Part shown: positions 36,442-44,633 of the stretch, piece after piece
Numbering within the stretch: position 1 is the first letter of the stretch
Layout of the letters: every line of letters begins with the position of its first letter
DNA from: Flavobacteriaceae bacterium
GTDB lineage: Bacteria; Bacteroidota; Bacteroidia; Flavobacteriales; Flavobacteriaceae
Direction: 5' to 3'
Assembly (NCBI GenBank): GCA_003443635.1
Contig: CP031964.1
Location: 776,321-840,320, forward strand
DNA: 64,000 nt
The notes under the pieces: model-generated
Told to the model about the DNA's origin: nothing
Database searches by the model: none
The model's input: the letters and a program-made list of their open reading frames with translations, nothing else
Translations under genes and position numbers: made by a program

Positions 36442-37236
36442 ATGCATTACCAAGGTGTTTTAACTAAAATGGAAACGGAGTTTGCACAGCCTATTCAATA
36501 TTTTTTAGTTTTTGAAAACGACTTTTTAAATATGAATCAATTGCTAAATAAAACTGTTCATATCCAATTCGTTAAACATCAATGTTTAAACTGTAAAAAC
36601 GATCGAGAGATATATAGGCAAGGGTTTTGTAAATCTTGTTTTTTTGAAATTCCTCAAGCTGCAGATTGGATTATGCGCCCTGAATTAAGTACTGCACATT
36701 TAGATAAAGAAGATCGTGATTTGGAATATGAAAAGCGAGTGCAATTGCAACCACATATTGTATATTTAGCAAACTCTAGCAATGTAAAGGTTGGGGTTAC
36801 ACGAAAAAACCAAGTACCTACACGATGGATAGATCAAGGCGCACATGAAGCTATTGAAATTGTAGAGGTTCCAAATCGATATTTAGCAGGAATTACAGAA
36901 GTTGCATTAAAAGAACATGTAGCAGATAAAACAAACTGGCGTGTAATGCTGAAAAATGAAGCTGAAGATGTAGATTTAATTAATTGGAGAGAAAAGCTTA
37001 AAACATATATTCCAGAAGAAGCACAATCATATTTTATTGAAAATAATAAAGAAACAAACTTGGAGTTTCCAGTATTTCAATACCCCCAAAAACCTAAATC
37101 TTTAAACTTAAAAAAAACATCAGAGTTTACAGGGAAACTTGTTGGTGTAAAAGGGCAATATTTAATTTTTGAGGATGATACTGTTTTTAATATAAGAAGT
37201 AATGAAGGAACAGTAGTAAATATATCTATGATTTGA
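36442..37236 (+). CDS. DUF2797 protein with zinc ribbon
   Basis: A 264-residue cytoplasmic protein. A four-Cys zinc site is clear near residues 50-73 (CLNC, then GFCKSC). The segment from about 108 (HIVYLANSSNVKVGVTR, then PTRWIDQGA, then ITEVALKEH) has the Y..KVG.T..R..E order of a GIY-YIG-like fold. That fold reading is my inference; the family itself has no established function. It lies divergently from the GH3 gene with only 43 bases between starts. Confidence 0.85.
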   Translation: MHYQGVLTKMETEFAQPIQYFLVFENDFLNMNQLLNKTVHIQFVKHQCLNCKNDREIYRQGFCKSCFFEIPQAADWIMRPELSTAHLDKEDRDLEYEKRVQLQPHIVYLANSSNVKVGVTRKNQVPTRWIDQGAHEAIEIVEVPNRYLAGITEVALKEHVADKTNWRVMLKNEAEDVDLINWREKLKTYIPEEAQSYFIENNKETNLEFPVFQYPQKPKSLNLKKTSEFTGKLVGVKGQYLIFEDDTVFNIRSNEGTVVNISMI

Positions 37237-37278
37237 TTTTTTTTTATAGATTTATAAGAAATTATAACCATATTTAAA

Positions 37279-38226
37279 ATGCTTTATCAACTAAAATTAA
37301 TCACTTTTTTTACCTCCTTATTTTGTTTTATTAATATATATGGCCAACAAAAATCTATCGAAATAACTAGTAAAAGGAATGACGATAATTCAGTGACTCT
37401 CAACTTTAAAAAAATGAATCCTGGTAGTACATATGTTATAATTAGCTTTAAAAGGTTGGCAAATACGAATAGTAGAAGTGTAGTGCAAAGAACAATAAAA
37501 GGGAGATCAGGTAATGTATTAACTCTAAAACCAATAAACGATAAGAATGGTATAGAGTATTCATATAGTTATACTTATATGGATGGAGATCACAAACCTA
37601 AACCAGATGAAAATTTTAAATACGTATTACCATTTAAAAATAAAGAAAAAGTTGAGGTTAGAAATTTAAGTTATTTAGGAAAACGATTTGGAAATACGGA
37701 ACCTAAGAATTGGAAAGCTTTTCAATTTTTAGTGACCTCAGGAGATACTATTTATGCATCGCGAAAAGGTATTGTTGTTAAAATTGAAAACGATTTAAAC
37801 TCAGATAATACTCAAGAATATAGTTTTAAATCTAAAGCTAATTATATTATTGTTGAGCATAAAGATGGAACATTAGCTAGATATGGTGTTCTTAAAAAAA
37901 ATAGTATAATGGTTAAATTAGGGGATAAAGTATATCCTTCAATGCCAATAGCTATTGCTGGCAGTTATGATAAACCCGAAAATAGCCAACTTAGATTTAC
38001 TGTATATTATTTAGATAAAGGTAATTTAGAAAGTTATGATAGGAGTAAAGAAAATTTGTCTAATCAAAGACATTTTTATGCTCATATTGACCCATTTTTT
38101 TATGTTAATGATGGGCAAATAATAAAACTAACTGCTGGAAATACTTATTCCACAATTCTTAATAAAGAAATTATTGAATTAGAAATGACTAAAAGAGAAA
38201 AAAAGAAACTGGCTAAGTTTAACTAA
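37279..38226 (+). CDS. M23/LytM-like protein with degenerate active site
   Basis: A 315-residue exported protein (signal peptide ending IYGQ). The N-terminal part (about 25-115) is a beta-rich domain. The C-terminal part (about 145-265) follows the LytM scaffold closely: SGDTIYASRKGIVVKI, NYIIVEHKDGTLARYGVL, VKLGDKVYPSMPIAIAG. But the zinc-binding positions are lost: the Y-x-H-L motif reads YGVL, HxH at the end reads QLRF, and no HxxxD is present in the first segment. It is therefore probably a pseudoenzyme, perhaps an amidase activator or binding protein. Its stop overlaps the convergent LysE gene by 4 bases. Confidence 0.82.
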   Translation: MLYQLKLITFFTSLFCFINIYGQQKSIEITSKRNDDNSVTLNFKKMNPGSTYVIISFKRLANTNSRSVVQRTIKGRSGNVLTLKPINDKNGIEYSYSYTYMDGDHKPKPDENFKYVLPFKNKEKVEVRNLSYLGKRFGNTEPKNWKAFQFLVTSGDTIYASRKGIVVKIENDLNSDNTQEYSFKSKANYIIVEHKDGTLARYGVLKKNSIMVKLGDKVYPSMPIAIAGSYDKPENSQLRFTVYYLDKGNLESYDRSKENLSNQRHFYAHIDPFFYVNDGQIIKLTAGNTYSTILNKEIIELEMTKREKKKLAKFN

Positions 38227-38846
38227 AACGCATATAACTTTATAGCTTGTACTAATCCAATAACCACTAATAAAACTCCTGTGATTTTATTAATCATTAA
38301 ACTTATATTTTGAACCTTGTTTTTAATAATGATACTAAATTTACTATATAAGTATAGTGTTAATAGTTTACCAAAATAAACTCCAAAAAAGAATAAAAAT
38401 AATACAGTTAATGATGATTTTAAGGATAGCATAATATCGTTATTATTAATAATACTAAATGCTACGATCCAATAAATTAAAACGGGGGGGTTTAAAATAC
38501 CAGTTAAAAACCCTGTGGCATATTTAGATTTTGCTAGTTTATTCTTTTTTGGTTTTTTTTCAGATTGTTTTTTAAAAAATAAAAACCCTCCAATTGTAAT
38601 TAATAAAATCGCAATTACAATTTGGATCCATAGGTTATCATTAAAAAAATCGCGAACGACCATATTACAATGTAATGCGTAATATGATAAAATTACTTCA
38701 GCAATTCCAGCAGCAAAAGCTATTTTAAAAGCTTGTTTTGCATTTTGCTTTAAAGTAGTATTTATAACTGCTATATTAGAAGCGCCTAGAGGTAAAGCTC
38801 CTATAAAGGCTGCTAAAACACCTACTATAAAATAAATTATAACCAT
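38223..38846 (-). CDS. LysE/RhtB-type amino acid exporter
   Basis: A 207-residue membrane protein with six predicted helices. The LysE-family opening (GVLAAFIGALPLGASNIAVINTTLKQN) and the central GFLTGILNPPVLIYW motif are present. A basic KKQSEKKPKKNK loop separates the third and fourth helices. It should export a small molecule, probably an amino acid or analogue, driven by proton motive force; the substrate is unknown. It converges with the M23-like gene and overlaps it by 4 bases. Confidence 0.88.
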   Translation of the reverse strand: MVIIYFIVGVLAAFIGALPLGASNIAVINTTLKQNAKQAFKIAFAAGIAEVILSYYALHCNMVVRDFFNDNLWIQIVIAILLITIGGFLFFKKQSEKKPKKNKLAKSKYATGFLTGILNPPVLIYWIVAFSIINNNDIMLSLKSSLTVLFLFFFGVYFGKLLTLYLYSKFSIIIKNKVQNISLMINKITGVLLVVIGLVQAIKLYAF

Positions 38847-38926
38847 TATCTTTTTGTAGTGATTGGAAGATCAAACTTACAAAGAATTTAAGTATAACAA
38901 AAAGAAATATAATTTATACTAAAGGG

Positions 38927-41557
38927 CTAATTAACAGTATCTTTTTTCTTCTTCTTTTTCTTGAAAAGACTATTAATGGCATTATTTACGCCGTCTTTTA
39001 TGATATCATCTTTTGCTTTAGTAGAATCAGGAGTATTAGATTTTGTTTTTTTTCCTCCCAATAAATCACCTATTAAATCTCCAACTTTATTTTTCCCTTT
39101 ATTAAGTAATTTTTGTTTTTCAATTTCGATAAGCTGTTGAGTTAAATTAGTTATTGCGCTGGTAAGATCGGTTTTTACTAGTGGTTTTGTATATGTTCCA
39201 CCAATAGTTGCTGTAATAGGGATCGTCATTGTATTAACTTGAGAATCATTTATACGTCCTATAAGCTGATTAACATCGCTTCCTAAATATTTTGCAGGAA
39301 CTTGAAAAACAGCATCGTAAGCTATAGAGGTATCAAAACCATGAGATCCAGAAATTTCAATAGGAATATCTTCGTATTTAAGATTAAATGGTTTAACATT
39401 TACTTTTCCGTTGGCAAAATCTAACCTTGTTTTTAAATCTTTAAGTTGTAATTTTTTAAAATCTATAAATTGTAATGCTCCTCCTAGTTGATTTAATATT
39501 TCTGTATTAAGTGGGTTTACGGTAGAAGTCATTATTTCTGCATTAGAATTTCCAGAAACTGTATTTAAATCAGGAGTAAACTCATTAGTTAATTTTCCTG
39601 ACAAATCAATAGTGGTATTCAATTTTCCGTTAAGAATTCCTGCAATTGGAGCTAAGTTTTGTAATAATTTTAAACCATTAAATGATTTTGCAATGTCAAA
39701 ATCATTAGCGCCAAGTACTAAATTAAAAACAGGAATTTCTGTATGGGTTGCTACATTACCATTAATAGTTAATTTCCCGTCAAATAAATTTGAAGTTAAA
39801 TTGTTTAATGAAGCCTGTTGATCTTTTATCTTTAAATTTCCTTTTACATCTTTTAAAATCAAATTATCATACACTACATTTTTTACATTGGCATTAATAT
39901 TACAATCTAAAAAATCCGGAATTTTAAGTGATTCAGTATCGCTTGTTGTTTTATTTGAAGTGTTATTTGTTTCATCTTCAACCATAAAGTCACTTACTGA
40001 AAAATTATCAGAAGTGAGATTAAAGTTTCCTTGTAGCTTTTTATCGCTTAATAAAAAACCTAGTAAATTAGTAATAGTTCCATCTGCATTAAAATCACTC
40101 TGTCCAGTTTTAGCACTAAAATCTTTTAGTGTAACAAGGCCTGGTTTAAAATTTACATTTGCTGTAGAAATATGAATTGGATTGACGATATCTTCTGAGG
40201 AAAAAATAAAGTTATCTATACTTAAATCACCATTATTTTTAATACGTTCATAAGCATTAGTTTCAAGAGCTTTCATATCAAAATTAGAACGAATATTTGC
40301 TTTTAAAACTCCACTCAATTCTTTGTCTAATTCAATAGGGTAGGCTTTCGTAATATTTCCTAAATTAAGTGTGCCATCAATATTGCTATTAACCAGCATA
40401 TTAGTCGTTAAATTCTTTAAAGTAGCTGATGATTTAAATATATCTTCATCAATTTTAAAATTCAACTTATCAATTAATATATAGGTGTCATCAATATTCC
40501 CTGTTGTGTTGCGTATTGAGGTATTTATAGAAATATCTTTAACGCGTTTTGGCAGATCAGGGTATTTAAATGAGGCATTATTTGATGCAATATTTATATT
40601 TAGATTTGGAATAGTTTCGTCAGAAGACAAACCTTTTATGATACCTTTTACTTTAAAATCACCAGAAGTTTCTACATTATCTAAATTTTTAGAATAAGCT
40701 TTAGGAATTACAGCTAAGAAATCTTTAAATGATGATTCTGGATTTTCAAAAGTTATATCAATGTCTTGACCATTTTCTAATTGTTGTACATAGCCCTCAA
40801 AATGTAGAGGTAACTCGTTAATATAACCTTTGTTTTCTTTAAAAGTGTATTTGCTATTAGCAAGATCTAATCCTATAAGTGCATCTAATTTAATAGGATT
40901 ACTATTTAAGTAACTAGTGCTATCAATATTAAAACTAATATTTGCTTCTGTATTAGTATCTAATTCAGATTGGTCAGCAGAGAAGATTCCTTTTCCTATA
41001 TGGTTTAATTCAGAAATATATATGGATGTTTTTGAAAGATCATCAATATAGGTTAATGCGCTGTTATTAATTTTGTAATCTTCAATGTCGATAGAAAATC
41101 CACTAGATTCTTTTTCAATAGCATCCTCTTCATCCACACTTTTTTTAGCAATATCATAATTGGCGTTTCCAAATTTATCTGTTTTTAATACTAATAATGC
41201 TTCATTAACATAAATAGAATTCACAACCATAGGGTCTTTACTTGTGTCTTTAAATAATTCTTTTATAGACATTGTAAAAGCTATAGATTTTATAGAAGCT
41301 AAATTTTCATTTTCAAAAGGCGCAAAATTGGTAACTTCTAAATCATTTACACTAACATTAGCTTTAGGGAAGCTACTTAAAAAACTTATGTTAACGTTAC
41401 TGAATTCAACTTTAGCATTAATATTGTCATTAATAAGGTTTTTAACTAAATCTTCTATTTGTGATTTAAATAAAAATGGAGCAACAATCAATAAAATAAG
41501 AATTGAGAGTAGTGTTATACCAATTACTTTTAGAGCTTTTTTCATAATTTTTGTCAT
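38927..41557 (-). CDS. Large AsmA-like envelope protein
   Basis: An 876-residue protein with an N-terminal transmembrane anchor (about 9-28) and a very long beta-rich region. The N-terminal AsmA signature (SQIEDLVKNLINDNINAKVEFSNVNISFLSSFPKANVSVNDLEV) and the C-terminal region with GKLNTTIDLSGKL and VNTMTIPITATIGGTYTKPLV are typical of AsmA/TamB-type lipid-transfer proteins. The extreme C-terminus is polylysine-rich (KKKKKKDTVN). Two in-frame ATGs (41557, 41545) are equally possible. By family it may move lipid or affect outer-membrane biogenesis; direct evidence is lacking. Confidence 0.85.
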   Translation of the reverse strand: MTKIMKKALKVIGITLLSILILLIVAPFLFKSQIEDLVKNLINDNINAKVEFSNVNISFLSSFPKANVSVNDLEVTNFAPFENENLASIKSIAFTMSIKELFKDTSKDPMVVNSIYVNEALLVLKTDKFGNANYDIAKKSVDEEDAIEKESSGFSIDIEDYKINNSALTYIDDLSKTSIYISELNHIGKGIFSADQSELDTNTEANISFNIDSTSYLNSNPIKLDALIGLDLANSKYTFKENKGYINELPLHFEGYVQQLENGQDIDITFENPESSFKDFLAVIPKAYSKNLDNVETSGDFKVKGIIKGLSSDETIPNLNINIASNNASFKYPDLPKRVKDISINTSIRNTTGNIDDTYILIDKLNFKIDEDIFKSSATLKNLTTNMLVNSNIDGTLNLGNITKAYPIELDKELSGVLKANIRSNFDMKALETNAYERIKNNGDLSIDNFIFSSEDIVNPIHISTANVNFKPGLVTLKDFSAKTGQSDFNADGTITNLLGFLLSDKKLQGNFNLTSDNFSVSDFMVEDETNNTSNKTTSDTESLKIPDFLDCNINANVKNVVYDNLILKDVKGNLKIKDQQASLNNLTSNLFDGKLTINGNVATHTEIPVFNLVLGANDFDIAKSFNGLKLLQNLAPIAGILNGKLNTTIDLSGKLTNEFTPDLNTVSGNSNAEIMTSTVNPLNTEILNQLGGALQFIDFKKLQLKDLKTRLDFANGKVNVKPFNLKYEDIPIEISGSHGFDTSIAYDAVFQVPAKYLGSDVNQLIGRINDSQVNTMTIPITATIGGTYTKPLVKTDLTSAITNLTQQLIEIEKQKLLNKGKNKVGDLIGDLLGGKKTKSNTPDSTKAKDDIIKDGVNNAINSLFKKKKKKKDTVN

Positions 41558-41655
41558 TCTGAATTCATTACTGTGTAGGCAACAATCTTTGTAAGGATAT
41601 ATAATTAAATACGTGTAAGATTAAAAAATAGTTTATAATTAGATGTTTTTTAATG

Positions 41656-42360
41656 TTAAATCAATTCTATTTCTTCATTAGTTTTAAGTTTAAAACGTTT
41701 TCTAAACAGAAAAACACCTAAATATAAAAAAGGAGTGTCAAACAGAGCGACAAGTACTTTAAACAAAAAGCCACTAATTAATAAACCTTTAAAATTAGAC
41801 CAATCTATAATTCCAAATGAACAAAGAAGTAATAAAATAGTTAATGTATCTACAAACTGAGAAAACCAGGTTGAAAAATTATTACGCAACCATAAATGTT
41901 TGCCTTTGGTTAAACGTTTCCAAAAATGATAGATTTGAATATCTATAAATTGTGCAAATAAATATGTAATCATACTGGCAAATACAGCAATAACAGAATT
42001 TCCAAATACGGTAGTGAACAATTTATCATCTACTGGAGACCAATCTGTAGCTGGAACACTATTAGATACATAAATAATTAAGAGTGAAAATACTGAAGCA
42101 AATATCCCTGCTATTACTACTTGATTCGCTCTTTTTTTTCCATAGATCTCACTAATTAAATCGGTTATTAAAAAAGTTATAGGATAAGGTAAGATGCCAA
42201 CAGAAATTTCAAAAAGTTTATTTCCAAAAACTTCTACGTCAATTGGATACCAATAAAAAAATTTCTGAAAGATTAAATTTGAAACTACTAAAGATGTGAT
42301 AAATAAAGCTGCTAAAAATAGATAAATACGTTGTGCTGCAAGTTTGTCTTTAAGAGTCAT
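41656..42360 (-). CDS. Queuosine precursor transporter (VUT/YhhQ family)
   Basis: A 234-residue membrane protein with six or seven helices. The family motifs are PYPITFLITDLISEIYGKKRANQVV near residue 60-80, and the later FATMITY-like VFASMITYLFAQFIDIQIYHFWKRLTKGKHLWLRNNFST segment. YhhQ-family members import 7-cyano- or 7-aminomethyl-7-deazaguanine for tRNA queuosine. It is divergent from the folK fusion gene. No preQ1 riboswitch is recognisable in the 70-base gap. Confidence 0.92.
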   Translation of the reverse strand: MTLKDKLAAQRIYLFLAALFITSLVVSNLIFQKFFYWYPIDVEVFGNKLFEISVGILPYPITFLITDLISEIYGKKRANQVVIAGIFASVFSLLIIYVSNSVPATDWSPVDDKLFTTVFGNSVIAVFASMITYLFAQFIDIQIYHFWKRLTKGKHLWLRNNFSTWFSQFVDTLTILLLLCSFGIIDWSNFKGLLISGFLFKVLVALFDTPFLYLGVFLFRKRFKLKTNEEIELI

Positions 42361-42430
42361 AATTGTGGATAAATTCTTATTACAAATATAGCTTAAAGTG
42401 ATTTTGTTTTGTTTATTTGGAAAACGAATT

Positions 42431-43561
42431 ATGAGTCAACCATCTAAAATTTACATATCGTTAGGAAGTAATAAAGGAGATAAATTTAAAAATCTTCAGA
42501 ATGCTATTGACGCTATTCATCAGAATGTTGGAAATATAAAAAATATCTCCAAAGTATATAATTCGCCAGCATTTGGATTTGAAAGCAGTGATTTTTTCAA
42601 TGCTTGCCTTTGTGTAGAAACTCTAAAAAAACCTAATGCAGTGATGAAGCAATTGCTTGCGATTGAAAAATCTTTAGGGCGAGTTCGTTCAAAAAAAACT
42701 AAGGGTTATGAAGCACGGAGTATTGATTTAGATATTATTTTAATTGATGATAAGATTATAGATACAAAGCTACTTAAAGTTCCACATACAGAAATGTATA
42801 AGCGAAAGTTTGTGTTGAAACCTTTAAATGATATTGCTTCAAAAATACCTCACCCCGTATTTAATGAAACAGTAGAAGCTTTACTTAAAGATTGTTCTGA
42901 TGAAAGTAATGTTGAACCTGTTAAAATTTGGCTGAAAAACCCTATGAGAAATTATGGATTTTCAAAATACCGTTATATAGCCATTGAGGGAAATATAGGA
43001 GCAGGAAAAACTAGTTTAGCAACTAAGATAGCACAAGATTTTAATGCAAAACTTATTGCTGAACGTTTTGTAGACAATCCGTTTTTACCTAAATTTTATG
43101 AAAATACAAAACAATATGCTTTTACATTAGAGATGTCTTTTTTAGCAGATCGTTATCAACAGCTTACAGACGATGTTTCGCAACTTGATCTGTTTAAAGA
43201 TTTTATAGTTAGTGATTATGATGTATTTAAATCATTGATTTTTTCTAAGATTACACTTCAGGAAGATGAGTTTAAACTCTATCGAAAGCTTTTTTATTTA
43301 ATGTATAAAGATGTTTCAAAACCTGACTTGTATATTTACCTGCACCAAAATACAGCACGCCTTCAAGAAAATATTAAAAAACGAGGCCGCAAATACGAGC
43401 AGAATATTGAAGATGATTATTTAGAAAAAATTAACGCAGGATATTTAGAGTTTTTAAAAACTCAAACCAATTTTAATGTTAAGGTTATTGATATCTCAGA
43501 TAGAGATTTTGTGAAAAACAGAGAGGATTATTTGAGTGTCCTTAAAGAAATAACAAATTAA
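42431..43561 (+). CDS. folK: HPPK (FolK) fused to a deoxynucleoside kinase
   Basis: A 376-residue two-domain protein. Residues 1-160 are 6-hydroxymethyl-7,8-dihydropterin pyrophosphokinase (ISLGSNKGDK; the RVRSKKTKGYEARSIDLDIILID signature), which makes the folate precursor. Residues 175-376 are a deoxynucleoside kinase (P-loop IEGNIGAGKTS; ERFVDNPFL; DRYQQL; a lid region with RGRKYE). ATG 42431 is used; GTG 42398 would add 11 residues without family support. This domain order is known in Bacteroidetes. Its 3' end reappears, diverged, at 44232-44321, beyond a minus-strand methyltransferase with which it overlaps by 4 bases. Confidence 0.93.
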   Translation: MSQPSKIYISLGSNKGDKFKNLQNAIDAIHQNVGNIKNISKVYNSPAFGFESSDFFNACLCVETLKKPNAVMKQLLAIEKSLGRVRSKKTKGYEARSIDLDIILIDDKIIDTKLLKVPHTEMYKRKFVLKPLNDIASKIPHPVFNETVEALLKDCSDESNVEPVKIWLKNPMRNYGFSKYRYIAIEGNIGAGKTSLATKIAQDFNAKLIAERFVDNPFLPKFYENTKQYAFTLEMSFLADRYQQLTDDVSQLDLFKDFIVSDYDVFKSLIFSKITLQEDEFKLYRKLFYLMYKDVSKPDLYIYLHQNTARLQENIKKRGRKYEQNIEDDYLEKINAGYLEFLKTQTNFNVKVIDISDRDFVKNREDYLSVLKEITN

Positions 43562-44217
43562 AACAGTGTATATAGTGTTGTTATAATCCTTCCTTTATTA
43601 TTATCCAAAATAACCTCACTTAAGTTTTCTTCTTCTTTGACTTTTAAATTAAAAGGAGCTTCTAGCAAATTTACACCACTATTATGTTTTAATCGGATGC
43701 CTTGACCAGAAATAATATCTTTGTTTGGAGTAAAACAACCTATTGGTATATGCTCAGTTAAGATAATATATTTGTAATGCTTTAGTTTTTTGATTATTTG
43801 ATTTATTTCAGTATTAGATAGATGCTGAAGAACTTGTCGTAATATAATACAGTTAGTGGTTGGTAAATTATCTTTGGCAATGTCTAAACAATAAAATTCT
43901 AGACCATCTGCTTTAAAAAGCATTTTATTTCTTTTAATTAATGATTCAACAATATCTATGGCAATATATTTGCTGGTATGTTTGATGAGATGTTTTCCTA
44001 TGTTGAAATCTCCGCAACCCAAATCACAAATGGTTAATGAATTATTGTGAGCATCTAAAAAATTAGTTACAGCTTTTAAATAAGGATTTATGATTTTTGA
44101 GATATGTGAGCCTTCACCAGAATAAAAGTCAAAATTTTTTCCACCCCAAAGATGCCTCTCGTAAATTTGTTCCATTGCAGCTTTTGTAGCCCAAGGCACC
44201 TTTATTCTTTTCGTCAT
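43558..44217 (-). CDS. Class I SAM-dependent methyltransferase
   Basis: A 219-residue protein with motif I as ICDLGCGDFNIGKHLI (about residue 62-77), then YIAIDIVESLI, a motif IV-like CIILRQVLQHL and a post-core segment YIILTEHIP. The N-terminal WGGKNFDFYSGEGSH segment precedes the Rossmann core. No substrate-specific domain is visible; small molecule or peptide are both possible. It sits between the intact 3' end of the dNK fusion gene and a diverged second copy of that end, so it looks like an insertion. The nearby Cys-rich peptide is a speculative substrate. Confidence 0.85.
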   Translation of the reverse strand: MTKRIKVPWATKAAMEQIYERHLWGGKNFDFYSGEGSHISKIINPYLKAVTNFLDAHNNSLTICDLGCGDFNIGKHLIKHTSKYIAIDIVESLIKRNKMLFKADGLEFYCLDIAKDNLPTTNCIILRQVLQHLSNTEINQIIKKLKHYKYIILTEHIPIGCFTPNKDIISGQGIRLKHNSGVNLLEAPFNLKVKEEENLSEVILDNNKGRIITTLYTLF

Positions 44218-44231
44218 TTTTTCGTTAGGAT

Positions 44232-44321
44232 ATCAAGATTATTGACATTTTAGATAAAGATTTTGTGAAAAACAGAAACGATTATTTGAGTATTGTTGAA
44301 GAGATTTGTTCGAGAGATTAA
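44232..44321 (+). pseudogene. Diverged duplicate of the dNK gene 3' end
   Basis: Reading from 44232 to the TAA at 44319-44321 gives IKIIDILDKDFVKNRNDYLS followed by IVEEICSRD, which aligns with the last codons of the folK-dNK gene (VKVIDISDRDFVKNREDYLS, ending 43561). GATTTTGTGAAAAACAGA is identical in both. Nothing of the rest of the kinase gene is present, and no start precedes it. It has a terminator right after it, as a real gene end would. Confidence 0.8.
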
Positions 44322-44346
44322 AAAAGCAAGTAGGGTTTGCTTTTTT
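44321..44346 (+). terminator. Rho-independent terminator after the duplicated dNK end
   Basis: Arms AAAAAGCAA and TTGCTTTTT with a 7-base loop are followed by T's. It directly follows the remnant's stop codon and is probably the ancestral terminator of a dNK gene. The intact dNK gene has no such hairpin after its own stop. Confidence 0.75.
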
Positions 44347-44376
44347 AATTTTAATTATGATAAAATGGAATCATAA

Positions 44377-44565
44377 TTAAGAACAACCACATGGTTTTCC
44401 TACGCAACTAAGGATAGGGTTGCAATTTGGTGGTGGTGTTTGCTCAGGAATTCTTATGCAACATTTATGAGTCTCTCCAGTTTCAACATCACCTCCAAAT
44501 AAATTGGATAACTCCTGTAGTGTAAGTTGTTGTATTCCATTAAGTTTTAAAAGATTTTTTAACAT
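44377..44565 (-). CDS. Double-glycine-leader Cys-rich peptide (putative RiPP/bacteriocin-like precursor)
   Basis: A 62-residue peptide with an amphipathic leader (MLKNLLKLNGIQQLTLQEL, then SNLFGG) ending in Gly-Gly at 24-25, as in leaders cut by C39 peptidase-type exporters. The following 37-residue core has six cysteines (one CC pair near 34-35, then C48, C54, C59 and C61) and is Pro-rich (TPPP). Short flavobacterial peptides with this leader type are secreted, and some are modified. No C39 transporter or lanthionine synthetase lies in the window, so the processing machinery would be elsewhere. The Cys-dense core could alternatively form disulfides or bind metal. Confidence 0.7.
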   Translation of the reverse strand: MLKNLLKLNGIQQLTLQELSNLFGGDVETGETHKCCIRIPEQTPPPNCNPILSCVGKPCGCS

Positions 44566-44595
44566 AAGACAAAATTTAAAATTAATAATTGTCTT
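44566..44595. repeat. Inverted repeat directly upstream of the Cys-rich peptide gene
   Basis: Arms AAGACAA (44566-44572) and TTGTCTT (44589-44595) flank 16 bases and abut the start codon on the minus strand. In the transcript this would form a hairpin at the very start of the gene; as DNA it could be an operator. AT-rich spacing reduces certainty. Confidence 0.35.
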
Positions 44596-44633
44596 AAAAG
44601 TAGTAAAATAAACAGAAGAATTTACTTTGTTTA

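Noticed and set aside
39888..40175. Plus-strand frames opposite the AsmA-like gene (also 39612-39821 and 41244-41594)
   Set aside because: They are fragmentary and hydrophobic by mirror effect of the beta-rich AsmA gene; the minus strand codes continuously.
41656..42430. preQ1 riboswitch upstream of the queuosine-precursor transporter
   Set aside because: The 70-base gap shows no aptamer-like stem with the expected A-rich tail.
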